Shown piece by piece: positions 7,079-15,144 of a stretch of 25,381 bases of DNA. The first letter of the stretch is position 1. Every line of letters begins with the position of its first letter. A program made the translations under genes and the position numbers. Source of the stretch: an uncultured Oscillospiraceae bacterium (GTDB lineage Bacteria; Bacillota; Clostridia; Oscillospirales; Acutalibacteraceae); the NCBI GenBank assembly GCA_900548305.1, contig URJZ01000019.1:1-25381 (forward strand). The letters are read 5' to 3'. The notes below the pieces were generated by a model, which saw only the letters and a program-made list of their open reading frames with translations, did not search any database and was not told the DNA's origin.

Positions 7079-7309
7079 ATGATATTTGATTCTTTGGCAG
7101 ATGTACTTGCCAGTAAGTATGGTTTTGAGCGCTCAGAAATTACAATGGAAAGCGGTCTTCGTGAGTTGGGACTGGATTCACTAGATGTAATTGATATATT
7201 GGTAGAATTAGAAGAGCAAATAGGAAAAGAAATAGAATTGGAACAAAAAGTAGAAACTGTTGGAGAGCTCGTCCAATATATTGAAAAAAAATGTCAGGAA
7301 GATGAATAA
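7079..7309 (+). CDS. Acyl carrier protein
   Basis: This 76-residue acidic protein carries acyl chains on a phosphopantetheine arm. The attachment motif LGLDSLD is present with Ser34, and the helix-rich flanks (TMESGLRELGLDSLDVIDIL, then EEQIGKEIELEQ) fit the ACP fold. I start it at ATG 7079 behind AGGAGGA (7064-7070); a longer in-frame reading from 7028 would add 17 residues that resemble no ACP and would put the ribosome site inside the gene. It is the first gene of a four-gene operon with two ketosynthases and an acyl ligase, so it is probably a pathway-dedicated ACP, not necessarily the housekeeping AcpP. Which of the two it is cannot be settled from this window. Confidence 0.93.
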   Translation: MIFDSLADVLASKYGFERSEITMESGLRELGLDSLDVIDILVELEEQIGKEIELEQKVETVGELVQYIEKKCQEDE

Positions 7310-7366
7310 ATATGGCATTTGGGGTTCTAAATATCAAACTATTTGAAAGTAAAGGAGTGTGATCGT

Positions 7367-8608
7367 ATGAAACGTGTTGTTGTAACAGGTCTTGGAGCGA
7401 TTACCCCTCTGGGAAATAACGTATCCGAATTTTGGGACAATCTGATAAAAGGTACTTGCGGCATTAAAGAGATCACAAAATTTGATACAACAAATTATAA
7501 AGTAAAACTTGCAGCAGAAGTGCATCAGTTTGACCCATTGCAATACATGGATAAAATGGAATTGCGTCACACAGACCTTTATGCACAATATGCCCTGGCA
7601 GCAGCGTGCCAAGCTATGGAAGACAGCGGCATTCAAAATACTATAGCACCTGAACGTATCGGCGTATATATGGGTTCAGGTATTGGTGGTATGAGCACCT
7701 TCATGTCAGAACACACAGCTCTTTTGGAAAAAGGGCCGCGTAAGGTTTCACCGTATTTTATTCCTATGATGATTGCCAATATTGCATCCGGAATGATTGC
7801 AATTCGTTTTAATTGTAAAAATTCTGCTATGCCTGCCGTGACTGCCTGTGCATCCGGAACTAACGCCATTGGCGAAGCATTAAGAATGATTCGCCACGGA
7901 TATGCCGATGCTATGATTGCAGGCGGCGCAGAAGCTACTATCAATGAAATTACAGCAGCCGGCTTTACCAATATGCGCGCTTTGTCTGTAGTAGATGATC
8001 CAAAAACCGCATGTTTGCCATTTGATGAACGCCGTAGTGGATTCATCATGGGCGAAGGTGCGGGCGCACTTGTTTTAGAAGAAATGGAACATGCTGTAAA
8101 CCGCGGTGCACACATTTATGCTGAGTTATGCGGATATGGCTCCACTTGCGATGCGTACCATATTACAGCACCTCAGCCGGAAGCAGAAGGCGGTGCACGT
8201 GCCATTGCAGATGCTTGGAATGAATTGAATTTGGATACAGACCATGTTTATATTAATGCCCACGGTACAGGCACCCCACTGAATGATAAGGCGGAAACAG
8301 TTGCTATCAAAAAAGCATTGGGAGAAGAACGCGCACGTAAAGTACTGATTAGTTCTACAAAATCTATGACCGGCCATATGTTTGGAGCAGCAGGTGCCGC
8401 AGAAGCAATTGCCTCTGTTCTCGCACTGCAGCATCAAATTGTTCCGCCAACCATAGGTTTAACACAGCCCGATCCGGAATGTGATTTAGATTATGTTCCA
8501 CTAGAAGCACGCAAAGCAGACATTCAGGCCGCTTTGTCAACATCTTTAGGTTTTGGAGGACATAATGCTTGTATTGCATTCCGTAAGATCGGCGGTGACA
8601 ATCAATGA
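7367..8608 (+). CDS. fabF: Beta-ketoacyl-ACP synthase, FabF type (KS1)
   Basis: This 413-residue cytoplasmic condensing enzyme extends an acyl chain by two carbons using malonyl-ACP. The thiolase-fold triad is complete: Cys161 in TACASG, His299 in NAHGTGT, and His337 in STKSMTGH, with Lys332 before it. The C-terminal GFGGHN loop (396-400) and CDAYHITAP near 261-269 are hallmarks of FabF. Translation starts at ATG 7367, 9 bases after AAAGGAG; a reading from 7343 would add eight residues without a site. Its last bases overlap the start of the next ketosynthase (ATGA), showing translational coupling. Alone it would be called a housekeeping FabF. Next to a second active ketosynthase and a ligase, and with no fabD, fabG or fabZ, it more likely serves a dedicated pathway (inference). 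Confidence 0.93.
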   Translation: MKRVVVTGLGAITPLGNNVSEFWDNLIKGTCGIKEITKFDTTNYKVKLAAEVHQFDPLQYMDKMELRHTDLYAQYALAAACQAMEDSGIQNTIAPERIGVYMGSGIGGMSTFMSEHTALLEKGPRKVSPYFIPMMIANIASGMIAIRFNCKNSAMPAVTACASGTNAIGEALRMIRHGYADAMIAGGAEATINEITAAGFTNMRALSVVDDPKTACLPFDERRSGFIMGEGAGALVLEEMEHAVNRGAHIYAELCGYGSTCDAYHITAPQPEAEGGARAIADAWNELNLDTDHVYINAHGTGTPLNDKAETVAIKKALGEERARKVLISSTKSMTGHMFGAAGAAEAIASVLALQHQIVPPTIGLTQPDPECDLDYVPLEARKADIQAALSTSLGFGGHNACIAFRKIGGDNQ

Positions 8609-9816
8609 GTAATAAAATTGTAATAACCGGTATGGGTGCAGTAACCCCTGTCGGAATTGGTGTGGACAACTATTGGAACAGCTTAATTTCAGGAGTTTGC
8701 GGTATTAAAGATATTTCATGTATTGATACTTCCTCATTACCTATCAAACAGGCAGCAGAAGTACATAACTTTAATCCAAAAGATTATCTTCCTGGAAAAC
8801 TGGCGCACGATTTAGATACCTTTATGCAATATGCATACATTGCAGCACAAGAAGCCATCGAACAAAGTGGTATTGAATCTTTTCATCCTGATAGAACAGG
8901 CATTGTTATGGGAACTGCTTTGGAAGGCCTTACACTTGCAGCTTCCACACAGGAAGAACTGTCTACCAAAGGAAAACATGTCAGCCCCAAATTTTTAACA
9001 AAATATATGGGTAACATTGCAGCATCCCAACTGTCTATCCAATATGGAATAAAAGGTCCTAGTTTAACTGTTACAACTGCATGTTCTTCAGGCGGGGATG
9101 CCATTACTGTTGCCTCTATGTTATTAAAAGCAGGTATGGCTGATACAATTGTAGTTATGGCAGGAGAATCCGCCATTAACCCAGTTTTAATTCAAAGCCT
9201 TGCTATGAGCGGAGCTCTTTCTCGTACAGGCATGAGTAGACCATTTGACCAGAAACGCGACGGTTTTATCATAGGAGAAGGCGGAGGAGCATTAATTCTA
9301 GAAACAGAAGAACATGCCGTAAAACGCGGTGCAACCATTCATGCCGAATTGTTAGGCTGTGCCAACAATACAGATGCATTTAACCCAGTAGCGCCTGACC
9401 CTGATGGCATCGGTGCAGCCGAATGTATGCGTCTGGCATTAAAGCAAGCAAATTTAGAGCCCGAAGATATCGGCTATATTAATGCACACGGAACCGCTAC
9501 AACCAAAGGCGATATTGCCGAATGTTTTGCAATTCGTACTGTATTTGATTCTTACGATGTACCTGTTAGTTCCACAAAAGGTGCTACAGGCCATTTAATG
9601 GGTGCCGGTGGTATTACTGAATGCATTGCTTGCATTAAAGCTTTAGAAACAGGAATTCTACCGCCTACTATAAACTGCGATGAAATTGACCCTGAATGTA
9701 ACGTTCAAATTATTGCTGAGAAACCAATACAAAAAAATATAACAACCGCTATGTCTAATGCTCTTGGATTTGGCGGCCAAAATTCCAGCATAATTGTTGG
9801 AAAATATCAGAGGTGA
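8605..9816 (+). CDS. Second beta-ketoacyl-ACP synthase, FabF-like (KS2)
   Basis: This 403-residue ketosynthase is clearly related to KS1 but diverged. The triad is intact: Cys160 in TTACSSG, His295 in NAHGTAT, Lys325 and His330 in STKGATGH. It is therefore not a chain-length factor of the kind found in type II polyketide synthases, where the cysteine is lost. The differences from FabF include NTDAFNPVAPDPDG in place of the usual AYHITAP stretch and GFGGQNSS in place of GFGGHN/TN near the active site, which suggests a different acyl pocket. The start codon overlaps the KS1 stop, and the ligase follows after 3 bases. The two ketosynthases may form a heterodimer or act on different chain lengths; neither can be decided here. 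Confidence 0.9.
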   Translation: MSNKIVITGMGAVTPVGIGVDNYWNSLISGVCGIKDISCIDTSSLPIKQAAEVHNFNPKDYLPGKLAHDLDTFMQYAYIAAQEAIEQSGIESFHPDRTGIVMGTALEGLTLAASTQEELSTKGKHVSPKFLTKYMGNIAASQLSIQYGIKGPSLTVTTACSSGGDAITVASMLLKAGMADTIVVMAGESAINPVLIQSLAMSGALSRTGMSRPFDQKRDGFIIGEGGGALILETEEHAVKRGATIHAELLGCANNTDAFNPVAPDPDGIGAAECMRLALKQANLEPEDIGYINAHGTATTKGDIAECFAIRTVFDSYDVPVSSTKGATGHLMGAGGITECIACIKALETGILPPTINCDEIDPECNVQIIAEKPIQKNITTAMSNALGFGGQNSSIIVGKYQR

Positions 9817-9819
9817 ATT

Positions 9820-11481
9820 ATGGGATACACATATGATGCAGAAAACTTTAAAGAAATCTTTGAGAAAAATTTCACTTGGCTAAACGGATTTATGCGAAAT
9901 GTCCGTCGTTTTCCGGACAAAACCGCAATGATTGACCCATTGGCCGAACAAAGCTGGACTTACACTGAATTAAATGAAACATGCAATCGCTTAGCAAATG
10001 CATTGCAAAATGATGGTATTGGAAAAAATGATGTTGTTTTGTTTCAACTATTAAATTCCCCTCAATTTGCATTTTGTTATATTGCACCACAAAAATTAGG
10101 CGCTATTGACTCTCCTGCTAACTTTAATCTGGCACCGGGAGAAACAGCACGTTTGATTGACCATAACCGTCCTAAAGCTTATATTTATGACTGCGAAATT
10201 AAGGAAACAGCTCACAAAGCATTAGAATTATGCGAATATAAACCGCCTGTTATTTTGGCTGTGGATTATCGTGGTGAGCGTCCTGCATTGCCTGAAGGCC
10301 ATATTTTCTTCGATGACTATATCAAAGATTCCAGCACAGCTGACCCGGTTATGACAGAAGAACCAAATCTATATGATGAAGTAACCCGTCTATATACTTC
10401 AGGTACAACCGGTCTGCCCAAAAGTGTACCTCTTAACAATGTAAATGAAGTTTTATCAGCTCACGATGTTATCATGCATTTTCCACTATGCCCACTGGAC
10501 ATTACCATGAATATGTCACCGTGGTTCCATCGCGGAGGTTTACATTCCGGTGGTTTAACACCAACTTTCTACATAGGCGGTACTTGTGTTGTATTAAGAG
10601 TATTTAGTACCAAATTATGCATGGAATACACAGAAAAGTACGGTGTTACTTTCTTAATCGGTTCCCCTTCTGCTTTGAATAGTTTGGTAACCCGTCAGGA
10701 AAAACACCCTGCAGATTTGTCTCATTTAAAAGGAATTGTTACCATGGGTAGTCCTTTGGAAAAAGAAGCTTGTATTCGTTACCAAAAAGAATTAACACCG
10801 AACATTTTTAACGGTTACGGTACTACAGAAACATTCTGGAACTGTTTCCTAAGGCCATATGACTTGCCTGAAATGGCTGGCTCTGCAGGACGTTCTTGTA
10901 CTGATGATGAAGTTAGAATTGTTCGTGTATACGATGATAAACGTGCTGAGCCTGATGATTTGGTTCCTATGGACGGAAAAACACCGGGTGAAATTATCAT
11001 TTTCCCATGTTTTAAATCTACACTAACCTACCCTGGCAATGAAGAACTTACAAAAGATAAATTCTATAAAGGTTGGATTTACACTCATGATCTGGGTACA
11101 TGGGATAAGAATCAATTTATTACTGTTTCCGGTCGAAAAGATGATATGATTATCAGCAGTGGTGAAAATATTTATCCGGCACAAGTAGAAGAGGCAATCA
11201 ACGGACATCCCAGCGTTGCCGACTGCATTGTAACAGCTGTACCTGATCAGGCACGTGGTGAAGCAGTTGTGGCTTACGTTGTTCCAAAAGATGATTCTCT
11301 TACAATAAAAGATTTGAACAAATACTGTGCAAATCACCCTGACCTTTCTGCATATAAATGTCCTAGATTCTACTGCTTTGTAGATAAAATTCCATATAAT
11401 GCAACAGGTAAAAAACTACACTACGTAGTAAAAGCACAAGCACCTGAAGATTTAGAAAAAGGTATTTTACAAAAACCATAA
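9820..11481 (+). CDS. AMP-forming acyl-CoA/acyl-ACP ligase (ANL family)
   Basis: This 553-residue enzyme activates a carboxylic acid with ATP to an acyl-adenylate and transfers it to a thiol, either CoA or the ACP encoded in the same operon. Core motifs run in order: the P-loop LYTSGTTGLPK (191-201), NGYGTTE (331-337), YTHDLG with Asp424, the hinge region GRKDDMIISSGENIYP (438-453) and the catalytic lysine near 531 in NATGKK. There is no membrane segment or signal peptide. Translation starts at ATG 9820, 3 bases after the KS2 stop, behind GAGGTG. In the operon it would feed a free acid into chain extension; the substrate (fatty, aryl or short branched acid) is not predictable from sequence by eye. 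A strong terminator follows. Confidence 0.92.
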   Translation: MGYTYDAENFKEIFEKNFTWLNGFMRNVRRFPDKTAMIDPLAEQSWTYTELNETCNRLANALQNDGIGKNDVVLFQLLNSPQFAFCYIAPQKLGAIDSPANFNLAPGETARLIDHNRPKAYIYDCEIKETAHKALELCEYKPPVILAVDYRGERPALPEGHIFFDDYIKDSSTADPVMTEEPNLYDEVTRLYTSGTTGLPKSVPLNNVNEVLSAHDVIMHFPLCPLDITMNMSPWFHRGGLHSGGLTPTFYIGGTCVVLRVFSTKLCMEYTEKYGVTFLIGSPSALNSLVTRQEKHPADLSHLKGIVTMGSPLEKEACIRYQKELTPNIFNGYGTTETFWNCFLRPYDLPEMAGSAGRSCTDDEVRIVRVYDDKRAEPDDLVPMDGKTPGEIIIFPCFKSTLTYPGNEELTKDKFYKGWIYTHDLGTWDKNQFITVSGRKDDMIISSGENIYPAQVEEAINGHPSVADCIVTAVPDQARGEAVVAYVVPKDDSLTIKDLNKYCANHPDLSAYKCPRFYCFVDKIPYNATGKKLHYVVKAQAPEDLEKGILQKP

Positions 11482-11485
11482 TATT

Positions 11486-11527
11486 AAAAAGAGTCAACAG
11501 ATCTTATAAAATCTGTTGACTCTTTTT
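11486..11527 (+). terminator. Terminator of the ACP-ketosynthase-ligase operon
   Basis: A 17-bp perfect stem joins 11486-11502 and 11511-11527 (core GAGTCAACAGAT) and ends in five T within the right arm. It begins 5 bases after the ligase stop. Confidence 0.9.
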
Positions 11528-11598
11528 CTATATCCAAACAATCTTTTTTATTAACACTATAACTCTGACTAAAACAAAAAACATCAATATCAAACAAA

Positions 11599-11813
11599 TT
11601 ACAAATCGATGTTAATATTTGCGTAACTATATATCAGTAATTGCCATAACAATAAATCATCCTGTGAATTTACAGTCGAATCTTTCAATATTTTTCTTCT
11701 TAAAATGGGTCTTCTCTTGCCTTAGATAGAAATATCATATTTTCAATAAATAATATATCATCTTCCGAAGTATAAAAGAATACGAATATTATTACCGAAC
11801 AGATGATAGCCAT
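11599..11813 (-). pseudogene. Possible frameshifted small gene remnant
   Basis: The 360-base gap 11530-11890 is AT-rich. On the minus strand an ATG at 11813 opens 37 codons (MAIICSVIIFVFFYTS...) that end at a TAA. A second frame picks up at the same point and continues to TAA 11601-11599, with KDSTVNSQDDLLLWQLLIYS. A single-base shift would join them into one protein of about 70 residues. No ribosome site precedes the ATG, and I do not recognise the family. It could equally be chance. Nothing else is seen in the gap. Confidence 0.2.
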
Positions 11814-11891
11814 ATTTAACCAACTAACTTTAACTATCAATTATTAAAAATCATACCGTGCAATTCTCTAATTTTTGATTAAACTAATAAG

Positions 11892-11929
11892 TAAAAATGA
11901 AAAAGATATGACTGTATCGTCATATCTTT
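11892..11929 (-). terminator. Terminator of the GH25 muramidase gene
   Basis: AAAGATATGAC (11902-11912) and GTCATATCTTT (11919-11929) pair perfectly. On the minus strand the stem runs into TTTTTCATTTTT, 20 bases past the stop codon. Confidence 0.85.
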
Positions 11930-11949
11930 CGTGCGAGATTATGATATTT

Positions 11950-14214
11950 TTAAATCAATTCTACATAATCCTGATGCATCCATCCATATCGATTACCACC
12001 AAATGCTACACGGTACCATACATCTTGTTTTTCTAATATAGTAAAGGTGTAACCGGTGAATGCAGGATACAATACCTTGCTGTTAAAAGAAGGATTATCT
12101 CGAATATTTACATTATTGCCAGTACAGCGACCCTTTTGTCCATTTGGAAGAGGTGCACCACCATAATATTCTTTTCCAACGTACCAATGATTCATATCCA
12201 CGTTACCCACAATACCTGATACACTTCCTTTGGATGTGTACTGCCATATTTTTACCGGATAAGGGTATTGGTAATTCGCAACACCATAGCTTGCAATCCA
12301 AACATCATAGCCTTTTTCTCTTAAACGAACCATATCCAAACGATTTTGAATAAAAGTAGGATTACAATAAATCATTGGCTGATATCCTGCTGCTTTTATC
12401 TCATCGCAAAATGCGATTGCAATGTCTGTCAGCATTTCTTTACTCATCCAATCTTGTGAAGGATCCTCAATATCATAAGCAACCGGCAAGTTCACAGGTC
12501 TTCCATTTAAGATCTGTAAACAAACCTGTGCCTCTCTTACTGCATCCTCAGAGGAATCTGCATAGCTATAATAATAAATACCAACCGGAATATCGTTTGC
12601 TACGGCGCCTGCATAATTTTGCTCAAAATAATCATCAATTTGCGAAATCTCGCGTCCATAACCTGAACGTATCATCGCATACTGAATACCACCGGCTTTT
12701 ACTTGCTGCCAATTAATATTTCTCTGATGTTCAGATACGTCAATACCGGTTAATACGTTCTTTCCATTTGAGACAACCTGAATAGTTTTAGAGATGGTAT
12801 CATATACTTGTGAATCCATTTTTATAGTAACATTGATTGTATATGTTCCGGGTTCAATTGGTGTCCAACGATAAGTATCTGCAGTACTATTATTTTGCAA
12901 AACAATGTGTCTTCCATTATAATCCATGCTAAATTCATATGTAAGATTACCTACATATTTATTATTCGCAGTAAGTACTGTTGTTTGGCACATTTCAAAC
13001 GAATCGCCTAAACTAGATAAAATTTCAAAATCAGGTGCAATTGGTGTATTAGAAATTTCTGTTTCTATAAACTTCCATTTTTGATTGTCTGCATTTGCAT
13101 TGAAATTCATACTGATAACGTAATCGCCGTCTGCCATAGCGTTATCACGAATACCCATAGCAGAATGATTCGCTTGATTGCGTATGTAATAATTGTCTCC
13201 TATTTGTCCAATATACCATCTTTGGTTTGCGTTGGCTGTATCTTTCCATTGTACGTATTTACCGTTACTTACATTTAAGTCCAGTACTTTTCCTGAAGAA
13301 ACGGATACCAAACGCACTTTACCATCCAGACTGTTTTCCAAATTCCATTTTTGATTATTTACATCAGCTGATGTCATTTGCACAATGGCCGCACCGGTAA
13401 GCCAACTATTATCTGCTACTCCCAGATTTTTTCCTGTCAAAGATGATTGAATTTGATACGTTCCGTCTTCCACTACTGCTACGTTGATCTTTGAGAATAT
13501 TTCATCTCGTTTTTCCAACTGCAGTTGTTGGGAAGCACTCTGATTATATACTGTTCCTTGTATGCTTCCGTTTGCAAAACTGATCCCTTTGCTGCTCTCT
13601 ACATTCTGTATGTAGTAATTGCCCTGTAAATCTCTGATTACTTTCCATTTCTGGTTATTTGCATTTTTCCAGCGGCTTTGTACTATTCTTCCGTCTGATT
13701 CCATGGTCAATGCTTTCTTGGAGTGTACCGCTGTTATTTTATAGTTGCCGTCTTCCTGTTTTTCAAAAGAAAACAGCTGATTGTTTTGGCTGGTTGCCTT
13801 GTAAGTAATTGCCTGTACTCCATCGCCATATCCGGTGTCGTATATATCTACTACCTGACTTCCGTTGCCTATGGTATACTTCCCTTCTTCCAGAAGATTT
13901 ATTTCTTCGTGTAATCTTTCTGTGCTGTTATTTTGTGCATAAAGCTCTGCTGAAAATTCTTCTGTAAATTCTACTTCATCACCAATATTTTCTTCTGAGA
14001 TATTTGAGGATAGTACAGTATCATCCGTTACAGTAGTACTATTTTTCTCTGAATCTTCTATATTATCAGAAAAGGTTGAAGAAGTTTCTGAGTCCGACTG
14101 AGGTATGGAATTATTCGTGTCTGAAGTCTCTAATGCATATGCTGTACCAATGGTTGGAACAATAGCACCAGAAATAATACAAGCCGAAAGAATAATTGCT
14201 ATCTTTTTCTTCAT
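11950..14214 (-). CDS. Secreted GH25 muramidase with ricin-type lectin repeats
   Basis: This 754-residue exported protein is predicted to cut the MurNAc-GlcNAc bond of peptidoglycan. In order it has a signal peptide (1-28, cleavage near TAYALE), a Ser/Thr/Asp/Glu-rich linker to about 108, two ricin-B-like lectin units (about 110-235 and 248-383) with repeated NQKW/NQRW motifs, an Ig/PKD-like segment (395-482), the GH25 domain (489-678) and a C-terminal bacterial SH3 domain (695-752). GH25 acidic residues are visible in GIDVSEHQ, YDIED (Asp581, Glu583) and NVDMN (Asp673). I start it at ATG 14214 behind AGGAG with 7-base spacing; six more codons upstream would place that site inside the gene. 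The lectin and SH3 parts presumably bind cell-wall glycans and peptide. Its role could be own-wall turnover, lysis of competitors or host interaction. It is divergent from ahpC and alone in its unit. Confidence 0.93.
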   Translation of the reverse strand: MKKKIAIILSACIISGAIVPTIGTAYALETSDTNNSIPQSDSETSSTFSDNIEDSEKNSTTVTDDTVLSSNISEENIGDEVEFTEEFSAELYAQNNSTERLHEEINLLEEGKYTIGNGSQVVDIYDTGYGDGVQAITYKATSQNNQLFSFEKQEDGNYKITAVHSKKALTMESDGRIVQSRWKNANNQKWKVIRDLQGNYYIQNVESSKGISFANGSIQGTVYNQSASQQLQLEKRDEIFSKINVAVVEDGTYQIQSSLTGKNLGVADNSWLTGAAIVQMTSADVNNQKWNLENSLDGKVRLVSVSSGKVLDLNVSNGKYVQWKDTANANQRWYIGQIGDNYYIRNQANHSAMGIRDNAMADGDYVISMNFNANADNQKWKFIETEISNTPIAPDFEILSSLGDSFEMCQTTVLTANNKYVGNLTYEFSMDYNGRHIVLQNNSTADTYRWTPIEPGTYTINVTIKMDSQVYDTISKTIQVVSNGKNVLTGIDVSEHQRNINWQQVKAGGIQYAMIRSGYGREISQIDDYFEQNYAGAVANDIPVGIYYYSYADSSEDAVREAQVCLQILNGRPVNLPVAYDIEDPSQDWMSKEMLTDIAIAFCDEIKAAGYQPMIYCNPTFIQNRLDMVRLREKGYDVWIASYGVANYQYPYPVKIWQYTSKGSVSGIVGNVDMNHWYVGKEYYGGAPLPNGQKGRCTGNNVNIRDNPSFNSKVLYPAFTGYTFTILEKQDVWYRVAFGGNRYGWMHQDYVELI

Positions 14215-14258
14215 ATACACACTCCTATTCACAAAATTTTACATTCTTTATAATTTAT

Positions 14259-14288
14259 ATCATAGCATGCCCATCACTCTTAAATCAA
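14259..14288 (-). promoter_or_regulatory. Probable promoter of the GH25 gene
   Basis: On the minus strand TTGATT (14288-14283) and TATGAT (14264-14259) are separated by 18 bp, about 45 bases before the start codon. Confidence 0.45.
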
Positions 14289-14411
14289 CTATATATAAGT
14301 AAAGTTCACGAAAATTTTTGCTATATTTGGTAATAAATTCATGGTATTATTCTGTTTTAAGAACCCTATACTAATATTACATTTCTGAAAAATAAAATTT
14401 CAAAAAATATA

Positions 14412-14440
14412 TTGACATTTCTCAAAGCGTAAAGTATACT
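14412..14440 (+). promoter_or_regulatory. ahpC: Promoter of ahpC
   Basis: A consensus -35 TTGACA (14412-14417) and TATACT (14435-14440) are spaced by 17 bp, about 50 bases before the ahpC start. Confidence 0.85.
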
Positions 14441-14461
14441 TAATTCGTACACATTAGTATG

Positions 14462-14476
14462 TTAGAATTATGAAAT
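14462..14476 (+). promoter_or_regulatory. Possible PerR-box-like operator
   Basis: TTAGAATTATGAAAT matches the Bacillus PerR box (TTATAATNATTATAA) at about 11 of 15 positions and lies just after the expected transcription start of ahpC. PerR control of ahpC is known in Firmicutes; binding here is inference, and AT-rich DNA makes chance matches common. Confidence 0.3.
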
Positions 14477-14491
14477 AAGCGAGGTTTTTAT

Positions 14492-15058
14492 ATGAAACAT
14501 TTAATTGGTCATAACGTAGAAGATTTTAAAGTACAAGCTTACCATCAAGGTGATTTTAAAGAAATTACATTACAAGATACAAAAGGTCATTGGTCTATTT
14601 TCTTTTTCTATCCAGCAGACTTCACTTTTGTTTGCCCAACAGAACTAGGTGATTTGGCAGACCACTATGATGAATTTAAAAAAGAAAATTGTGAAATTTA
14701 TGCTGTATCAACAGATACTCACTTTACACATAAAGCTTGGGCAGATCACTCCGAAACAATCGGAAAAATTCAATTTCCTATGTTAGGCGACCCAACATGG
14801 GCACTATCAAAAGATTTTGGCGTGCTTATTGAAGACGCAGGTCAAGCTCTTCGCGGAACTTTTATTGTAAATCCTGAAGGCAAAATTGTAGCATATGAAG
14901 TACATGACCTAGGTATTGGTAGAAATGCTGAAGAGCTACTTCGTAAATTACAAGCTGCTCAATTCGTTGCAGAACACGGCGACCAAGTTTGCCCAGCAAA
15001 ATGGAAACCAGGTAGCAAAACTTTAACACCAAGCCTAGACCTTGTTGGTAAACTATAA
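14492..15058 (+). CDS. ahpC: Alkyl hydroperoxide reductase C (2-Cys peroxiredoxin)
   Basis: This 188-residue cytoplasmic peroxiredoxin reduces hydrogen peroxide, organic peroxides and peroxynitrite. The peroxidatic cysteine is Cys48 in DFTFVCPTE, and the resolving cysteine is Cys167 in HGDQVCPAKW, so it is a typical 2-Cys enzyme of the AhpC branch. GAGG lies 7 bases before ATG 14492. It is followed, after a terminator-like hairpin, by a reductase that carries the AhpF disulfide domain, its expected electron donor. Strong promoter elements and a possible PerR box suggest peroxide-responsive expression. Length and motifs are normal for the family. Confidence 0.96.
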   Translation: MKHLIGHNVEDFKVQAYHQGDFKEITLQDTKGHWSIFFFYPADFTFVCPTELGDLADHYDEFKKENCEIYAVSTDTHFTHKAWADHSETIGKIQFPMLGDPTWALSKDFGVLIEDAGQALRGTFIVNPEGKIVAYEVHDLGIGRNAEELLRKLQAAQFVAEHGDQVCPAKWKPGSKTLTPSLDLVGKL

Positions 15059-15097
15059 GTTTTCGCTCATAGTCAGTTAGTAAGAAAACGCTTTTGG

Positions 15098-15130
15098 AAA
15101 TGTCGTCGGCTCTGCCGTCGGCATTTTTTT
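15098..15130 (+). terminator. Intercistronic terminator between ahpC and the reductase
   Basis: The arms at 15098-15110 and 15114-15126 pair over 13 positions with one wobble and one mismatch, around a TCT loop, and the right arm runs into seven T. Partial read-through would give much more ahpC than reductase mRNA, a common ratio for peroxiredoxin and reductase. Confidence 0.8.
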
Positions 15131-15144
15131 ATAGGAGGATGCAT

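Noticed and set aside
7367..9816. KS/chain-length-factor pair of a type II polyketide synthase
   Set aside because: The second ketosynthase keeps the active-site cysteine (Cys160) and both histidines, whereas chain-length factors replace the cysteine.
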